Positions 14,812 through 23,039 of a stretch of 38,921 nt of DNA are shown here, piece after piece. Position numbers and translations under genes: made by a program. The notes under the pieces are model-generated. The model was given only the letters and a program-made list of their open reading frames with translations. It was not told where the DNA came from and made no database searches. Each line of letters opens with the position of its first letter. Position 1 is the first letter of the stretch. Source of the DNA: Actinomycetota bacterium (GTDB taxonomy: Bacteria; Actinomycetota; Thermoleophilia; Gaiellales; Gaiellaceae); contig VAWI01000059.1 in NCBI GenBank assembly GCA_005884005.1, positions 1 through 38,921 of the forward strand, read 5' to 3'.

Positions 14812-16677
14812 CTACGCCGCAGCGAGCGCGGCGAGGACTTCCTCCCCGTAGCGCTCCAGCTTCGTAGGCCCCACGCCGGGCACCGACGCCAGCTCGGAGA
14901 GGGTGCGGGGGCCGCGCTCGGCGATCTGCTCGAGCGTCGAGTTGTGGAAGACCACATACGCCGGCACCTCGTCGGCCTTCGCCCGCTCGAGACGCCACCG
15001 CTTCAGCGTCCCGAAGGCCGGCGGCAGCTCCTCCTCGGAGCGGCGCGGGGCGGCCTCTCGCCGCGTCTCCACGCCGAGCTCGGCCAGGAAGCGGCTCGGC
15101 CGGCGCGTCCAGGTCAGGGCGAGGTGCTTACGCGCCCGCGTGATGCCGACGTAGAGCAACCGCCGCTCTTCCGCGATTGCGCCGTCGTCGCCGAGGGCCT
15201 GCTTGCAGGGGAGCTCGCGCTCCTCGATCCGCGGCAGGAAGACGGCATCCCACTCCAGACCCTTGGCGCGGTGCAGGGTCAGCAGGTGAGCACCTCCCTG
15301 GGCTCCGTGGTCGAAGCGCTCGCGGAGCCAGGCGATCCAGTCCCCCACATCGTGCGAGCCGTCATCGAACTCCTCCGCGAGGCGGATCAGGCGCGCCAGG
15401 TCGCTCTGTCGCGTCAGCTCGCGCTCTCCAAGCCCTTCCGGCGGCGTCTCCTCCCAGCCGTGCTCGCGGGCAAGGCGCCGCACTTCGTACGCGACCGAGC
15501 GCGACGTCGACCCAGCGAGGCCCTTCAGCAGCTGCCGCGCGGCGTCGCGCGTCAGCAGCGCAGCGCCCTGGAAAGGAATCTCCGCGTCGCTGAAGGCCTC
15601 CTCGAAGTCGGCCGAACGCGCGTTGAGGCGGATGAGCACCGCCATCTCCTCGAGCGGCGTGCCCGCCGCGTGGAGCTCGCGGACACGCTCGACGACGAAC
15701 TTCCTTTCCGCCTCGCCGTCAGCGAAGCCGCGCAGTTCCGGCTCGGGGCCGGCCCCATGGATCTCGCGCAGCTGCTTCTCGGCACCGCCGAGCCGCGGCG
15801 CGAGCCGGTTCGCAAGACCGAGCACCTGCGGCGTCGAGCGGTAGTTCGCCTCGAGCCGGACTAGCGTCGCATTCGCGAACCGCTGCGGCAGCGCCAGCAG
15901 GTACTCCGGTGTCGCACCGGTGAACGCATAGATCGACTGGTAGTCGTCCCCCACCGCGCAGAGATCGTCGCGCTCGCCGAGCCAGAGCTCGAGCAGGGTC
16001 TGTTGAAGCAAGTTGACGTCCTGGTACTCGTCGACGGTGAAGGCCCGGTAGCGATCGTGCACCTGCGCGAGGGCCTCGGGCTCATCCTCGAGGAGCTTGA
16101 CCGCAAGCGCGAGCAGATCTTCGAAGTCGACGGCACCAGACGCTTCCTTGCGGCGCTCGTACTCGCGGAAGACGCGCGCCATCAGATCGTCCGGAATCGG
16201 CGGCTCGTGGCCGTTGAGGCCTCGACGATAGGTCTCGGGGGTGAGCCGCCGGTTCTTCGCCCACTCGACCTCGGTCGCGAGGTCGACGGCGGGCCGAAAC
16301 TTGTACGGCATCGGCAACGTGTTGCCGATCTGGCGGAGCATCAGCGCCTTCGAGGCGAGGATCCGCCCCGGCGGCTCGCCGCGGAACCAGCGCAGCTGAG
16401 CGAATGCGGCCGAATGGAAGGTTCGCGCCCGCACGCCGCCGGCCCCGAGCTCCTCCAGCCGGCTTCGCATCTCGCGTGCTGCCTTGTCCGTGAAGGTGAC
16501 CGCGAGGATCTGGTCTGCCGAAAAGGCGCCGACCGCGACCTGGTTCGCGATCCGCCGCGTGATCGTCGTCGTCTTCCCCGACCCAGCGCCCGCAAGGATG
16601 CAGACGGGACCGCGCACGGCCTCGACGGCGCGTCGCTGTTCCGGGTTCAACCCGTCGAAGATCGCCGCGGCGTCCAC
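14812..16677 (-). CDS. UvrD2-like superfamily 1 DNA helicase with C-terminal HRDC domain
   Basis: 621 residues from GTG 16677. The P-loop AGAGSGKT is at 29-36, motif Ia 'LAVTFTDKAAREM' near 60, motif II 'VDEYQDVN' near 215, and motif III 'GDDYQSIYAFTGA' near 240. Motif V/VI elements follow ('LTLHRAKGLEWDAVFLPRIEE', 'ERRLLYVGITRARKHLALTW'). The last 70 residues ('FHNSTLEQIAERGPRTLSELASVPGVGPTKLERYG') form an HRDC domain, an architecture like mycobacterial UvrD2. It is predicted to be a 3'-5' ATP-dependent DNA unwinding enzyme in repair. The tetracysteine element between core and HRDC in mycobacterial UvrD2 is not visible here. Confidence 0.92.
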   Translation of the reverse strand: MDAAAIFDGLNPEQRRAVEAVRGPVCILAGAGSGKTTTITRRIANQVAVGAFSADQILAVTFTDKAAREMRSRLEELGAGGVRARTFHSAAFAQLRWFRGEPPGRILASKALMLRQIGNTLPMPYKFRPAVDLATEVEWAKNRRLTPETYRRGLNGHEPPIPDDLMARVFREYERRKEASGAVDFEDLLALAVKLLEDEPEALAQVHDRYRAFTVDEYQDVNLLQQTLLELWLGERDDLCAVGDDYQSIYAFTGATPEYLLALPQRFANATLVRLEANYRSTPQVLGLANRLAPRLGGAEKQLREIHGAGPEPELRGFADGEAERKFVVERVRELHAAGTPLEEMAVLIRLNARSADFEEAFSDAEIPFQGAALLTRDAARQLLKGLAGSTSRSVAYEVRRLAREHGWEETPPEGLGERELTRQSDLARLIRLAEEFDDGSHDVGDWIAWLRERFDHGAQGGAHLLTLHRAKGLEWDAVFLPRIEERELPCKQALGDDGAIAEERRLLYVGITRARKHLALTWTRRPSRFLAELGVETRREAAPRRSEEELPPAFGTLKRWRLERAKADEVPAYVVFHNSTLEQIAERGPRTLSELASVPGVGPTKLERYGEEVLAALAAA

Positions 16678-16777
16678 CGGGCCACCCTAGCCCCGGCGTG
16701 TGACGGCGCTGAGCCGAGCCTGTGTCAGGAGCGTGCTGCTTCTCCGCGCCTCGAGCTCACTGGGCGCCTCTTCTGGC

Positions 16778-18664
16778 CTAGTGCAGCGTGTCTTCGAGAA
16801 CCGCGCCCGGGTCGCGCGCGACCGCGTATCGCGGCTGGCGTGACATCGTCGACAGGCGGGAGACGGCCTCGAGCGTCTCCCCGGCCTCGACCAGGCGCTC
16901 GAGCTCACTCAGCTCTTCGTCCAGCCAAGCGGCGTCGACGACCGGGCCGCTGACGCGGCGGATCTTGGAGTGGGCGGTCGCGACGACGGTCTCGCTCTCG
17001 CCCCAGAGCTCTTCGTGCAGCTTCTCGCCAGGGCGGGCGCCGACGAAGTCGATCCCGATCTCCTCGGGGTCCCGGCCCGAGATGCGGATCATCTGCTCGG
17101 CCAGCTCGACGATCTTGACCGGCTCGCCCATGTCGAGGACGAAGACGTGGCCCTCGCCGCCGATCGCACCGGACTGGATCACCAGCGACGCCGCCTCGGG
17201 AATCGTCATGAAGAAGCGGGTCATCTCGGGATGGGTGACCGTGACCGGGCCGCCTTTTTCGATCTGCCGCCGGAAGATCGGGATCACGCTGCCGGACGAG
17301 CCGAGCACGTTGCCGAAGCGGACGGCGACGAACCGGGTCGAGATGTCCTCGCGGGCGCCGTAGGCCTCGACCACCCACTCGCAGACCGCCTTCGACTGCC
17401 CCATCACCGTCTTCGGATTCACGGCCTTGTCGGTGGAAACCAGCACGAAGCGGTGCACGCCATGCTCGACCGCGGCGTCGGCGACGACCTTCGTCGCGAG
17501 CGCGTTGTTCCGAACGGACTCGAGCGGGTTCGCCTCCATCAGCGGCACGTGCTTGTAGGCGGCGGCGTGGAAGACGACACTCGGCTCGTAGCGCTCGAAG
17601 ACCTGGCGCATCTTCGATGGGTTGCCAACGTCCGCGAGCACCGGCACGGCAGCAGAGAAGCCGCGCTCGTCGACGAGCTCGCGCTCGATCTCGAAGAGGG
17701 CGCCTTCGCCGAGCTCGACCAGAATCAGCCGCCGCGGGCCAAGCCGGGTCAGCTGGCGGCAAAGCTCCGAGCCGATCGACCCGCCGGCGCCGGTCACGAG
17801 GACGGTCTTGCCTTCGACGTAGGGGGCAGCCGAGTCGAGGTCGACGTCGACCGGCTCGCGACCGAGCACGTCCTCGACCTGTACCGGCCGGATCTGAGCC
17901 GCCAGGTCGATTTCGCCGGAGATCAGCTCGTGGAGGCCCGGCAGCGTCTTCACCGGCACGCCGAGTTCACGCGTCGTCGTCACGACGGCGCGGCGGAACT
18001 CACCCGAGGCCGACGGGACCGCGATCAGGATCTCGTCCGGCTTGTTGTCGCGCAGCAGATGCGGCAGGTCCGCGGTGGAGCCGAGGACGCGGACACCGTG
18101 GATGCGGATGTTCTTCTTGCGCGGGTCGTCGTCCACCAGCCCGATGGGCGTGTACCCGAGCTGCGGGTTGCGGTGCATCTCGCGGATCGTGTCGCGCGCC
18201 GCCTCGCCGGCGCCGACCACGAGCACTTCCTTGCCGCGCGCCACGAGCCGTCCAGGCGTCGGGCGCTCGAAGACCGACCGCGCGATCAGGCGCGAGCCGG
18301 CAACGAAGGCGAGCAGAAGGAGCCAGTCCATCACGGCGATCGAGCGCGGCAGGCGGACGTCGGCCACCGGTGAGGCGAAGTAGACGGTGACGTCTGCGAC
18401 GAGCGACGCGATAGTGACGCCACGCGCCGCGCCCCACATGTCGCGCGTGGACACGTAGCGCCACCAGCGGTCGTAGAAGCCGAAGAGGATGAAGACGAGG
18501 AGCTTGATTCCGATGACGATCAGGAGCGTCCGCTTGAAGAGCGTCTCGTAGTAGGGGGGCACGCCGTGGTCGAAGCGCAGCTCGAAGGCCAGCCACCACG
18601 CCGTCGCAACCAGCGCGGCGTCGGCAACGAGCTGCCAGATCCGGTGGCGATTGATCGGGATCAC
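16778..18664 (-). CDS. CapD/WbpM-type nucleotide-sugar 4,6-dehydratase, membrane-bound
   Basis: 628 residues from GTG 18664, overlapping the aminotransferase stop as GTGA; the longer frame to 18742 is rejected. Four N-terminal membrane helices (about 1-110) are followed by a CoA-binding-like Rossmann domain ('VLVVGAGEAARDTIREM'). The C-terminal short-chain dehydrogenase/epimerase domain has 'VLVTGAGGSIGSELCRQL' for NAD(P) and 'STDKAVNPKTVMGQSK' in the catalytic region, with Met in place of the usual Tyr, as in WbpM/FlaA1-type dehydratases. These enzymes make UDP-4-keto-6-deoxy-hexosamine for glycans. The adjacent DegT aminotransferase could act on that keto sugar, a classic pair for a 4-amino-6-deoxy sugar such as bacillosamine precursors. 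Confidence 0.92.
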   Translation of the reverse strand: MIPINRHRIWQLVADAALVATAWWLAFELRFDHGVPPYYETLFKRTLLIVIGIKLLVFILFGFYDRWWRYVSTRDMWGAARGVTIASLVADVTVYFASPVADVRLPRSIAVMDWLLLLAFVAGSRLIARSVFERPTPGRLVARGKEVLVVGAGEAARDTIREMHRNPQLGYTPIGLVDDDPRKKNIRIHGVRVLGSTADLPHLLRDNKPDEILIAVPSASGEFRRAVVTTTRELGVPVKTLPGLHELISGEIDLAAQIRPVQVEDVLGREPVDVDLDSAAPYVEGKTVLVTGAGGSIGSELCRQLTRLGPRRLILVELGEGALFEIERELVDERGFSAAVPVLADVGNPSKMRQVFERYEPSVVFHAAAYKHVPLMEANPLESVRNNALATKVVADAAVEHGVHRFVLVSTDKAVNPKTVMGQSKAVCEWVVEAYGAREDISTRFVAVRFGNVLGSSGSVIPIFRRQIEKGGPVTVTHPEMTRFFMTIPEAASLVIQSGAIGGEGHVFVLDMGEPVKIVELAEQMIRISGRDPEEIGIDFVGARPGEKLHEELWGESETVVATAHSKIRRVSGPVVDAAWLDEELSELERLVEAGETLEAVSRLSTMSRQPRYAVARDPGAVLEDTLH

Positions 18665-19749
18665 GTGGCCGCTCCCACAGTCGAAGCCTCTCGCACGACC
18701 GAGACGACACGCTCCTGGACCTCGGCGGGAATCCCCGCCCACATCGGCAGCGCCAGGTTCTCGCGCGATGCGCGCTCGGTCTCAGGGAGGGACATCGGCT
18801 CCGCCCTGGTTACACGCTCCAGAGCCGGCTGCAGGTGCGTGGGCGTCACGTAGTAGGAAGCGTTCCCGATTCCCGCCGCGGAAAGCGCCTCGGCGAGGCG
18901 CGACCGTTCTGGGCTCCGGACGACGTACATGTGGTAGACGTGGCCAGCCTCGTCCTCGGGGAGCTCGCAGAACTCGCCGAGCCCGAGCTCGGCGTAGCGG
19001 GCGGCGGCTTCCCGTCGGGCGCGGTTCCAATCGTCGAGCTCGCCGAGAAAGAGGCGCAGGGCGGCGGCCTGGAGCTCATCGAGGCGCGAGTTCGTACCGA
19101 CATAGGTGAACGTCTTCTTGTCGCGCGAGCCGTGGAACCGCAGCATCCGGACACGTTCGGCCAGCTCCTCGTCGGTTGCGGCGACGAGGCCGCCGTCGCC
19201 AAGCGCGAACAGATTCTTGGTCGGAAAGAAGCTGAAGGTCGAAGCGACCCCGGTCGTCGCCACTCCCTCGGCCCCGAACGCCTGCGCCGCATCCTCGATG
19301 ATCGGGACGCCGAGCGCCGCGAGCGCCGCGAGTTCGGCCGGCCGGCCGAACAGGTGCACCGGCATGATCGCCCGCGTCCGCTCCGTCACTTTGGCGGCGA
19401 CGTCCTCAGCTTCGACGTTGAGCGTGACCGGGTCGATGTCGGCGAAGACGGGCGTCGCGCCCGTGCGCATGATCGCCTCGGCGGTGGCGTAGAACGTGAA
19501 CGAGGGGCAGATCACTTCGTCTCCCGCGCCGATCTCCAGCGCGTCCAGCACGAGCACGAGCGCGTCCGTGCCGTTGGCGACGCCGACGGTCTGAGGGACA
19601 CCGAGGTAGGCGGCGGCCTCCTCCTCGAATCCCCGCACGTTCGGTCCCAGGATCAGGGTGCCCGAATCGAGCACTTCCTGGAACCGCTCGAGGATCTGGG
19701 GAATCAGGCGCTCGTACTGCGCCCGAACGTCAACGAGAGGGACCGGCAC
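18661..19749 (-). CDS. DegT/DnrJ/EryC1/StrS sugar aminotransferase
   Basis: 362 residues of the PLP-dependent sugar aminotransferase family. The PLP lysine is Lys178 in 'TFSFFPTKNL'; 'ANGTDAL' (59-64) and 'EDAAQAFGA' (152-160) are the other cofactor-binding blocks. The enzyme transfers an amino group, usually from glutamate, to a keto sugar nucleotide, here most likely the product of the CapD-like dehydratase, whose gene it overlaps by 4 bp. GTG 19749 is used as start; the end of the dedA gene overlaps it by 20 bp. The exact sugar cannot be predicted. Confidence 0.95.
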   Translation of the reverse strand: MPVPLVDVRAQYERLIPQILERFQEVLDSGTLILGPNVRGFEEEAAAYLGVPQTVGVANGTDALVLVLDALEIGAGDEVICPSFTFYATAEAIMRTGATPVFADIDPVTLNVEAEDVAAKVTERTRAIMPVHLFGRPAELAALAALGVPIIEDAAQAFGAEGVATTGVASTFSFFPTKNLFALGDGGLVAATDEELAERVRMLRFHGSRDKKTFTYVGTNSRLDELQAAALRLFLGELDDWNRARREAAARYAELGLGEFCELPEDEAGHVYHMYVVRSPERSRLAEALSAAGIGNASYYVTPTHLQPALERVTRAEPMSLPETERASRENLALPMWAGIPAEVQERVVSVVREASTVGAAT

Positions 19750-20401
19750 CGCGAGCCAGTGTAGACGAGCGCCGCCGGAGGATCAGCCAGGCGATGAACA
19801 CGATCACCGCCGCAACGACGGCGTATTCCGCGTACGCAAAGGCGTGATGGAAGTGCTCGTAGCTCGACCCGAGCGCCCAGCCGGCGCCGGCGATCCCGAA
19901 GCACCAGGGCACGCAACCGAGGAATGTCAGCACCGTGAAGCGGACGAGCGGCATCCGGACGACGCCGGCCGGAATCGAGATGAACGAGCGCACGACCGGC
20001 GTCAGCCGGCCGAGGAAGACGGCCGCATCGCCGAAGCGGTCGAACCAGCGGTCGGCGCGCGCGAGCTTCGCCCGGTCGAGGTGGAACCAGCGGCCGCGCT
20101 CTTCGAGCAGCGGCCGTCCAGCGTACGCGCCGATTCCCCAGCCGAGCCACGAGCCGACCGTGTTCCCGATCACCCCGGCGAGCGACACCGCGACGAAAGC
20201 CCAGAAGTGCGAGTGGATCCGGTCGCCGAAGAGGACGACGTGTTGGCCGGAGAACGCGCCCGCCGCGAGCGCGCCGGCGTAGAGCATCACCAGCTCGCTC
20301 GCCGCCGGGAAGACGGAATCGATGACCATCAGGACGAAGACGGCGTAGAGCCCGTGATCGCCGATGAACGTCGTCACCGAGCTCGTCAAGGAGGCGACCA
20401 C
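19730..20401 (-). CDS. DedA family membrane protein
   Basis: 223 residues with about five hydrophobic segments. The DedA/SNARE-associated signature is clear: 'DSVFPAASELVMLYAGALA' near residue 28 with the conserved acidic residue, and 'FLGRLTPVVRSFISIPAGVVRM' near 130-150 with the conserved arginines. DedA proteins act as phospholipid transporters or scramblases (including undecaprenyl phosphate recycling in some members), which fits its place among polysaccharide genes. GTG start at 20401; the 3' end overlaps the aminotransferase start. Confidence 0.92.
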   Translation of the reverse strand: MVASLTSSVTTFIGDHGLYAVFVLMVIDSVFPAASELVMLYAGALAAGAFSGQHVVLFGDRIHSHFWAFVAVSLAGVIGNTVGSWLGWGIGAYAGRPLLEERGRWFHLDRAKLARADRWFDRFGDAAVFLGRLTPVVRSFISIPAGVVRMPLVRFTVLTFLGCVPWCFGIAGAGWALGSSYEHFHHAFAYAEYAVVAAVIVFIAWLILRRRSSTLARGAGPSR

Positions 20402-20413
20402 TGCTACTGAACG

Positions 20414-22132
20414 CTAGCGGTGCGCCAGGAAAGTCTGCGTCAGGTCGGTCGGCCCGTACTGGTTCTGCGCGCGGACTCGAAGGACGTAGCGCCCGCCATA
20501 CACCAGGTTTCCGCGCCGGTCGCGCCCGTTCCAGCGCACGCTCGCGGTGCCCGCCCCGATCCTCGCGCTCCCGAGCTTCCTGACCACGACCCCGTTCGTG
20601 CTCTCTACCCGCGTCGTCACCTTGGCGGCGCGAGTGAGCCGGAACGTGCCGAGCGTGAGCCGCCGGCCCGCCCGTACGAGCACGGTTTGCGGCACGCGCA
20701 GGTTCCCGAGCGTGTTGTTCACCCAGAACTGCTGGTCGGCGGACGACTGGCGGCCGAGATCGTCGACCGCCGTCACGAGCCAGTGCCAGCGGCCTTCCGT
20801 GTCGACAGATCCGTCCGTTTTCGTCCCGGTCCAAGAGAACTTGTACGTGCCGGCCGCCTGAGGGCCGCTCTGCGTGAAGCGGGCGACCCCGTCGGCACCG
20901 ACGATCTTCGCGGTCACGGTCGACGGACGAACGACCTTGTAGCTGAGCAGCTCGCGGTCACCGACGCCGTCCGCGTTCGGCGAGAGCACCGGATCCGAGG
21001 GGGCCGGCGTGTACACGCCGGCATACGAAACGAGCAGCGCCTCCGAGATCGGACGCTCCCCACTCGGATCCGACGGCCGGTTCAGCAACTGGCCTTCGAA
21101 GGCCATCGTGGTCGAGTTGCCCGGCTCGAGGCCCGAGCCGGTCACACAGCCGAGCCGAACGAGCTGCTGCGCCAGCTCATAGTTCGTCAAGCCGACGCTG
21201 TAGCCGACCCGTCCTCCATCAACCGCGACGAGCACGATCGAGCCGTCGCGCCGCTGGCCGACCGCCGAGCGCGCGAGCCGCGGGGCGAGCACGGTCGCGG
21301 AAAAATCCTCGAAGGCGCGGAAAAGGGCCTTGCCGTTGCGCACCAGCAACGGCCCGCCGCCGAGCGCGTCGACGTCATCGGCCCAACCCGAGCTGAGGAC
21401 GTAGCGGATCGCCACACGCGCCCCAGGGGGCGCCTCGGCGTCGAGCTTCTGGGCGGAACCGCCCGTCGCCGAGAGGACCGCACCGCCGCCGGGAATCGGC
21501 GTGTTGCCGCCCTGCGTGAACTGCACCACGTTGCCGCTGACGTCGGTCCCCGGCGTCAGCGCCGGAAACGGATAGAGGACCGCCTCGGTCGCGCCCGCCG
21601 CGGGCGGCGTGGCGGCTCCCCAGGCCGGGGTGTACAGCGTGATCCCACCCTGGTTGGCGGGCTCGTTCAAGCCGGTGAGCGGCCGGCGCTGGCCACGTCC
21701 CTGCCAGAACGCGTTCCAGGCCGCGTGGCGGATGTCGAGCGTCCCGTTCGGCTCGATCCCGATGCTCGAACGCGCCGAGTTTGGTACCGACTGGAGGACG
21801 CGGCTCTGCATCACCATTCCGTCGGGGCGACCGTCGGCGGCATTGAAGAAGTCCCCGTTGATGCCGGCAACCGTCGCCGCCGCCGATGCCTCTCGCTCGA
21901 TTCCGGTCAGGCGCTGACGGCCGGAGATAGCGTTGTCGGAAAGCACCGGATGCAGGCCCCAGAGCCCACCCGGACGCGGCGCCACGAGCACATGGACGAC
22001 GACAGGTCCGTGGGGCGTGAACAGCAGCTGGCGCGAATAGGTGAGGCCCGGAATCAGCGTCTGCGAGGACGCGTACGCAGGCGCGGCGAAGACGCCCGCC
22101 AACAACACTGCGATGAGGACCCGGCGCAGCAA
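20414..22132 (-). CDS. secreted phosphodiester glycosidase (NAGPA-like) with FlgD Ig-like repeats
   Basis: 572 residues. TTG start at 22132 followed by a signal peptide (about 1-21, cut after 'APAYA'). The catalytic region runs about 30-370 and carries NAGPA/DUF2233 hallmarks: 'AGINGDFFNAADGRPDGMVM' near 90-110, 'DVDALGGGPLLVRNGK' near 260, 'GSIVLVAVDGGRVGYSVGLTNYELA' near 300, and a final 'GNSTTMAFEGQLLNRPSD'. This family cleaves phosphodiester-linked sugars at the cell surface. Two FlgD Ig-like repeats follow ('FSWTGTKTDGSVDTEGRW', 'VRWNGRDRRGNLVYGGRY'), similar to the secreted protein at 1401-2309. It is likely to act in turnover of phospho-glycans of the wall. Confidence 0.85.
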   Translation of the reverse strand: MLRRVLIAVLLAGVFAAPAYASSQTLIPGLTYSRQLLFTPHGPVVVHVLVAPRPGGLWGLHPVLSDNAISGRQRLTGIEREASAAATVAGINGDFFNAADGRPDGMVMQSRVLQSVPNSARSSIGIEPNGTLDIRHAAWNAFWQGRGQRRPLTGLNEPANQGGITLYTPAWGAATPPAAGATEAVLYPFPALTPGTDVSGNVVQFTQGGNTPIPGGGAVLSATGGSAQKLDAEAPPGARVAIRYVLSSGWADDVDALGGGPLLVRNGKALFRAFEDFSATVLAPRLARSAVGQRRDGSIVLVAVDGGRVGYSVGLTNYELAQQLVRLGCVTGSGLEPGNSTTMAFEGQLLNRPSDPSGERPISEALLVSYAGVYTPAPSDPVLSPNADGVGDRELLSYKVVRPSTVTAKIVGADGVARFTQSGPQAAGTYKFSWTGTKTDGSVDTEGRWHWLVTAVDDLGRQSSADQQFWVNNTLGNLRVPQTVLVRAGRRLTLGTFRLTRAAKVTTRVESTNGVVVRKLGSARIGAGTASVRWNGRDRRGNLVYGGRYVLRVRAQNQYGPTDLTQTFLAHR

Positions 22133-22162
22133 GACTGACCCCGCAGGAAGGTAGCGGAATTA

Positions 22163-22188
22163 GGAGCCCCTTTCACGATGGGGCCTCC
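22163..22188. promoter_or_regulatory. hairpin in the divergent intergenic region
   Basis: GGAGCCCC and GGGGCCTCC pair over an 8-9 base loop with one bulged C. It lies between two divergent starts (22132 and 22208), so it would be in a 5' leader rather than at a transcript end. Role unknown. Confidence 0.3.
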
Positions 22189-22207
22189 GAGTGACTGACA
22201 AGATTCC

Positions 22208-23029
22208 GTGGTGCGGAAATTCGGCCTCTTGCTAGCAGTCTTCGCGCTGAGCGGCTGCAACTCCGCGGAGAAGCAGAGCGGGCCGGTCCCCAAGCCGGCA
22301 AAGCCGGCCCGTGCGACCACAGCCGCAAAGCCGAAGCCGCGCATCGTCCATCCGCACAACCGCCCCGTCCCGATTCTCATGTACCACGTCGTAGGCGCGG
22401 CGCCCGCCGGCGCGCCGTTCCCGGACCTCTACGTCAGGCGGGCCGACTTCGCGGGGCAGCTCGCCTGGCTTCGGGCTCACGGCTACCACGCGGTATCGCT
22501 CCAACGCGTCTACGACTACTGGAGGCACGGCTACGCGCTGCCGCGACGGCCGGTCGTACTCACGTTCGACGATGGCTACCGCGAGGACTTCACGAACGTG
22601 CGGCCACTGCTCGCGCGCCGCCATTGGCCGGGCGTGCTCAATCTGGCCGTCCGCAACCTGCTCGACCGCAAGCTGTCGACGCCCCAGATCCGGCTGATGA
22701 TCCGCCAGGGGTGGGAGATCGACGCCCACACGATCAACCACCTCGACCTGACGACGCTCGGCTCCTCCGATCTCCGCCACGAAGTCGCCGGCTCGCGAAC
22801 GTGGATCCGCCGACGCTTCCACGTCCCCGTCGATTTCTTCTGTTACCCGTCCGGCCGCTACAACTCGCGCGTCCTCGCCGCGGTACACGCGGCTGGGTTC
22901 TTCGGCGCGACCATCGAAGGCTTCGGGCCCGCCTCGCCGCGGGACGGGCTGCTGACGCTGCCCCGAATCCGCGTCGGCGGCTCGGACGGGGTTTCCGGGC
23001 TGGCCGCGAAGCTCGACGCCTACCGTTAG
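22208..23029 (+). CDS. lipoprotein polysaccharide deacetylase (CE4 family)
   Basis: 273 residues from GTG 22208. A short basic N-terminus and hydrophobic stretch end in the lipobox LSGC (Cys near residue 17), so the protein is probably lipid-anchored outside the cell. The NodB-homology domain follows: motif 1 'VLTFDDGYRED' (about 116-126) with the catalytic and metal-binding Asp pair, motif 2 'IDAHTINHLDL' (HxxxH metal ligands, about 178-188), and motif 3 'FCYPSGRYNSRV' (about 215-226). CE4 enzymes remove N- or O-acetyl groups from chitin-like glycans, peptidoglycan or exopolysaccharide. Its place next to the phosphodiester glycosidase, divergently transcribed, fits wall or exopolysaccharide modification. 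Confidence 0.92.
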   Translation: MVRKFGLLLAVFALSGCNSAEKQSGPVPKPAKPARATTAAKPKPRIVHPHNRPVPILMYHVVGAAPAGAPFPDLYVRRADFAGQLAWLRAHGYHAVSLQRVYDYWRHGYALPRRPVVLTFDDGYREDFTNVRPLLARRHWPGVLNLAVRNLLDRKLSTPQIRLMIRQGWEIDAHTINHLDLTTLGSSDLRHEVAGSRTWIRRRFHVPVDFFCYPSGRYNSRVLAAVHAAGFFGATIEGFGPASPRDGLLTLPRIRVGGSDGVSGLAAKLDAYR

Positions 23030-23039
23030 GTTTCGTGGC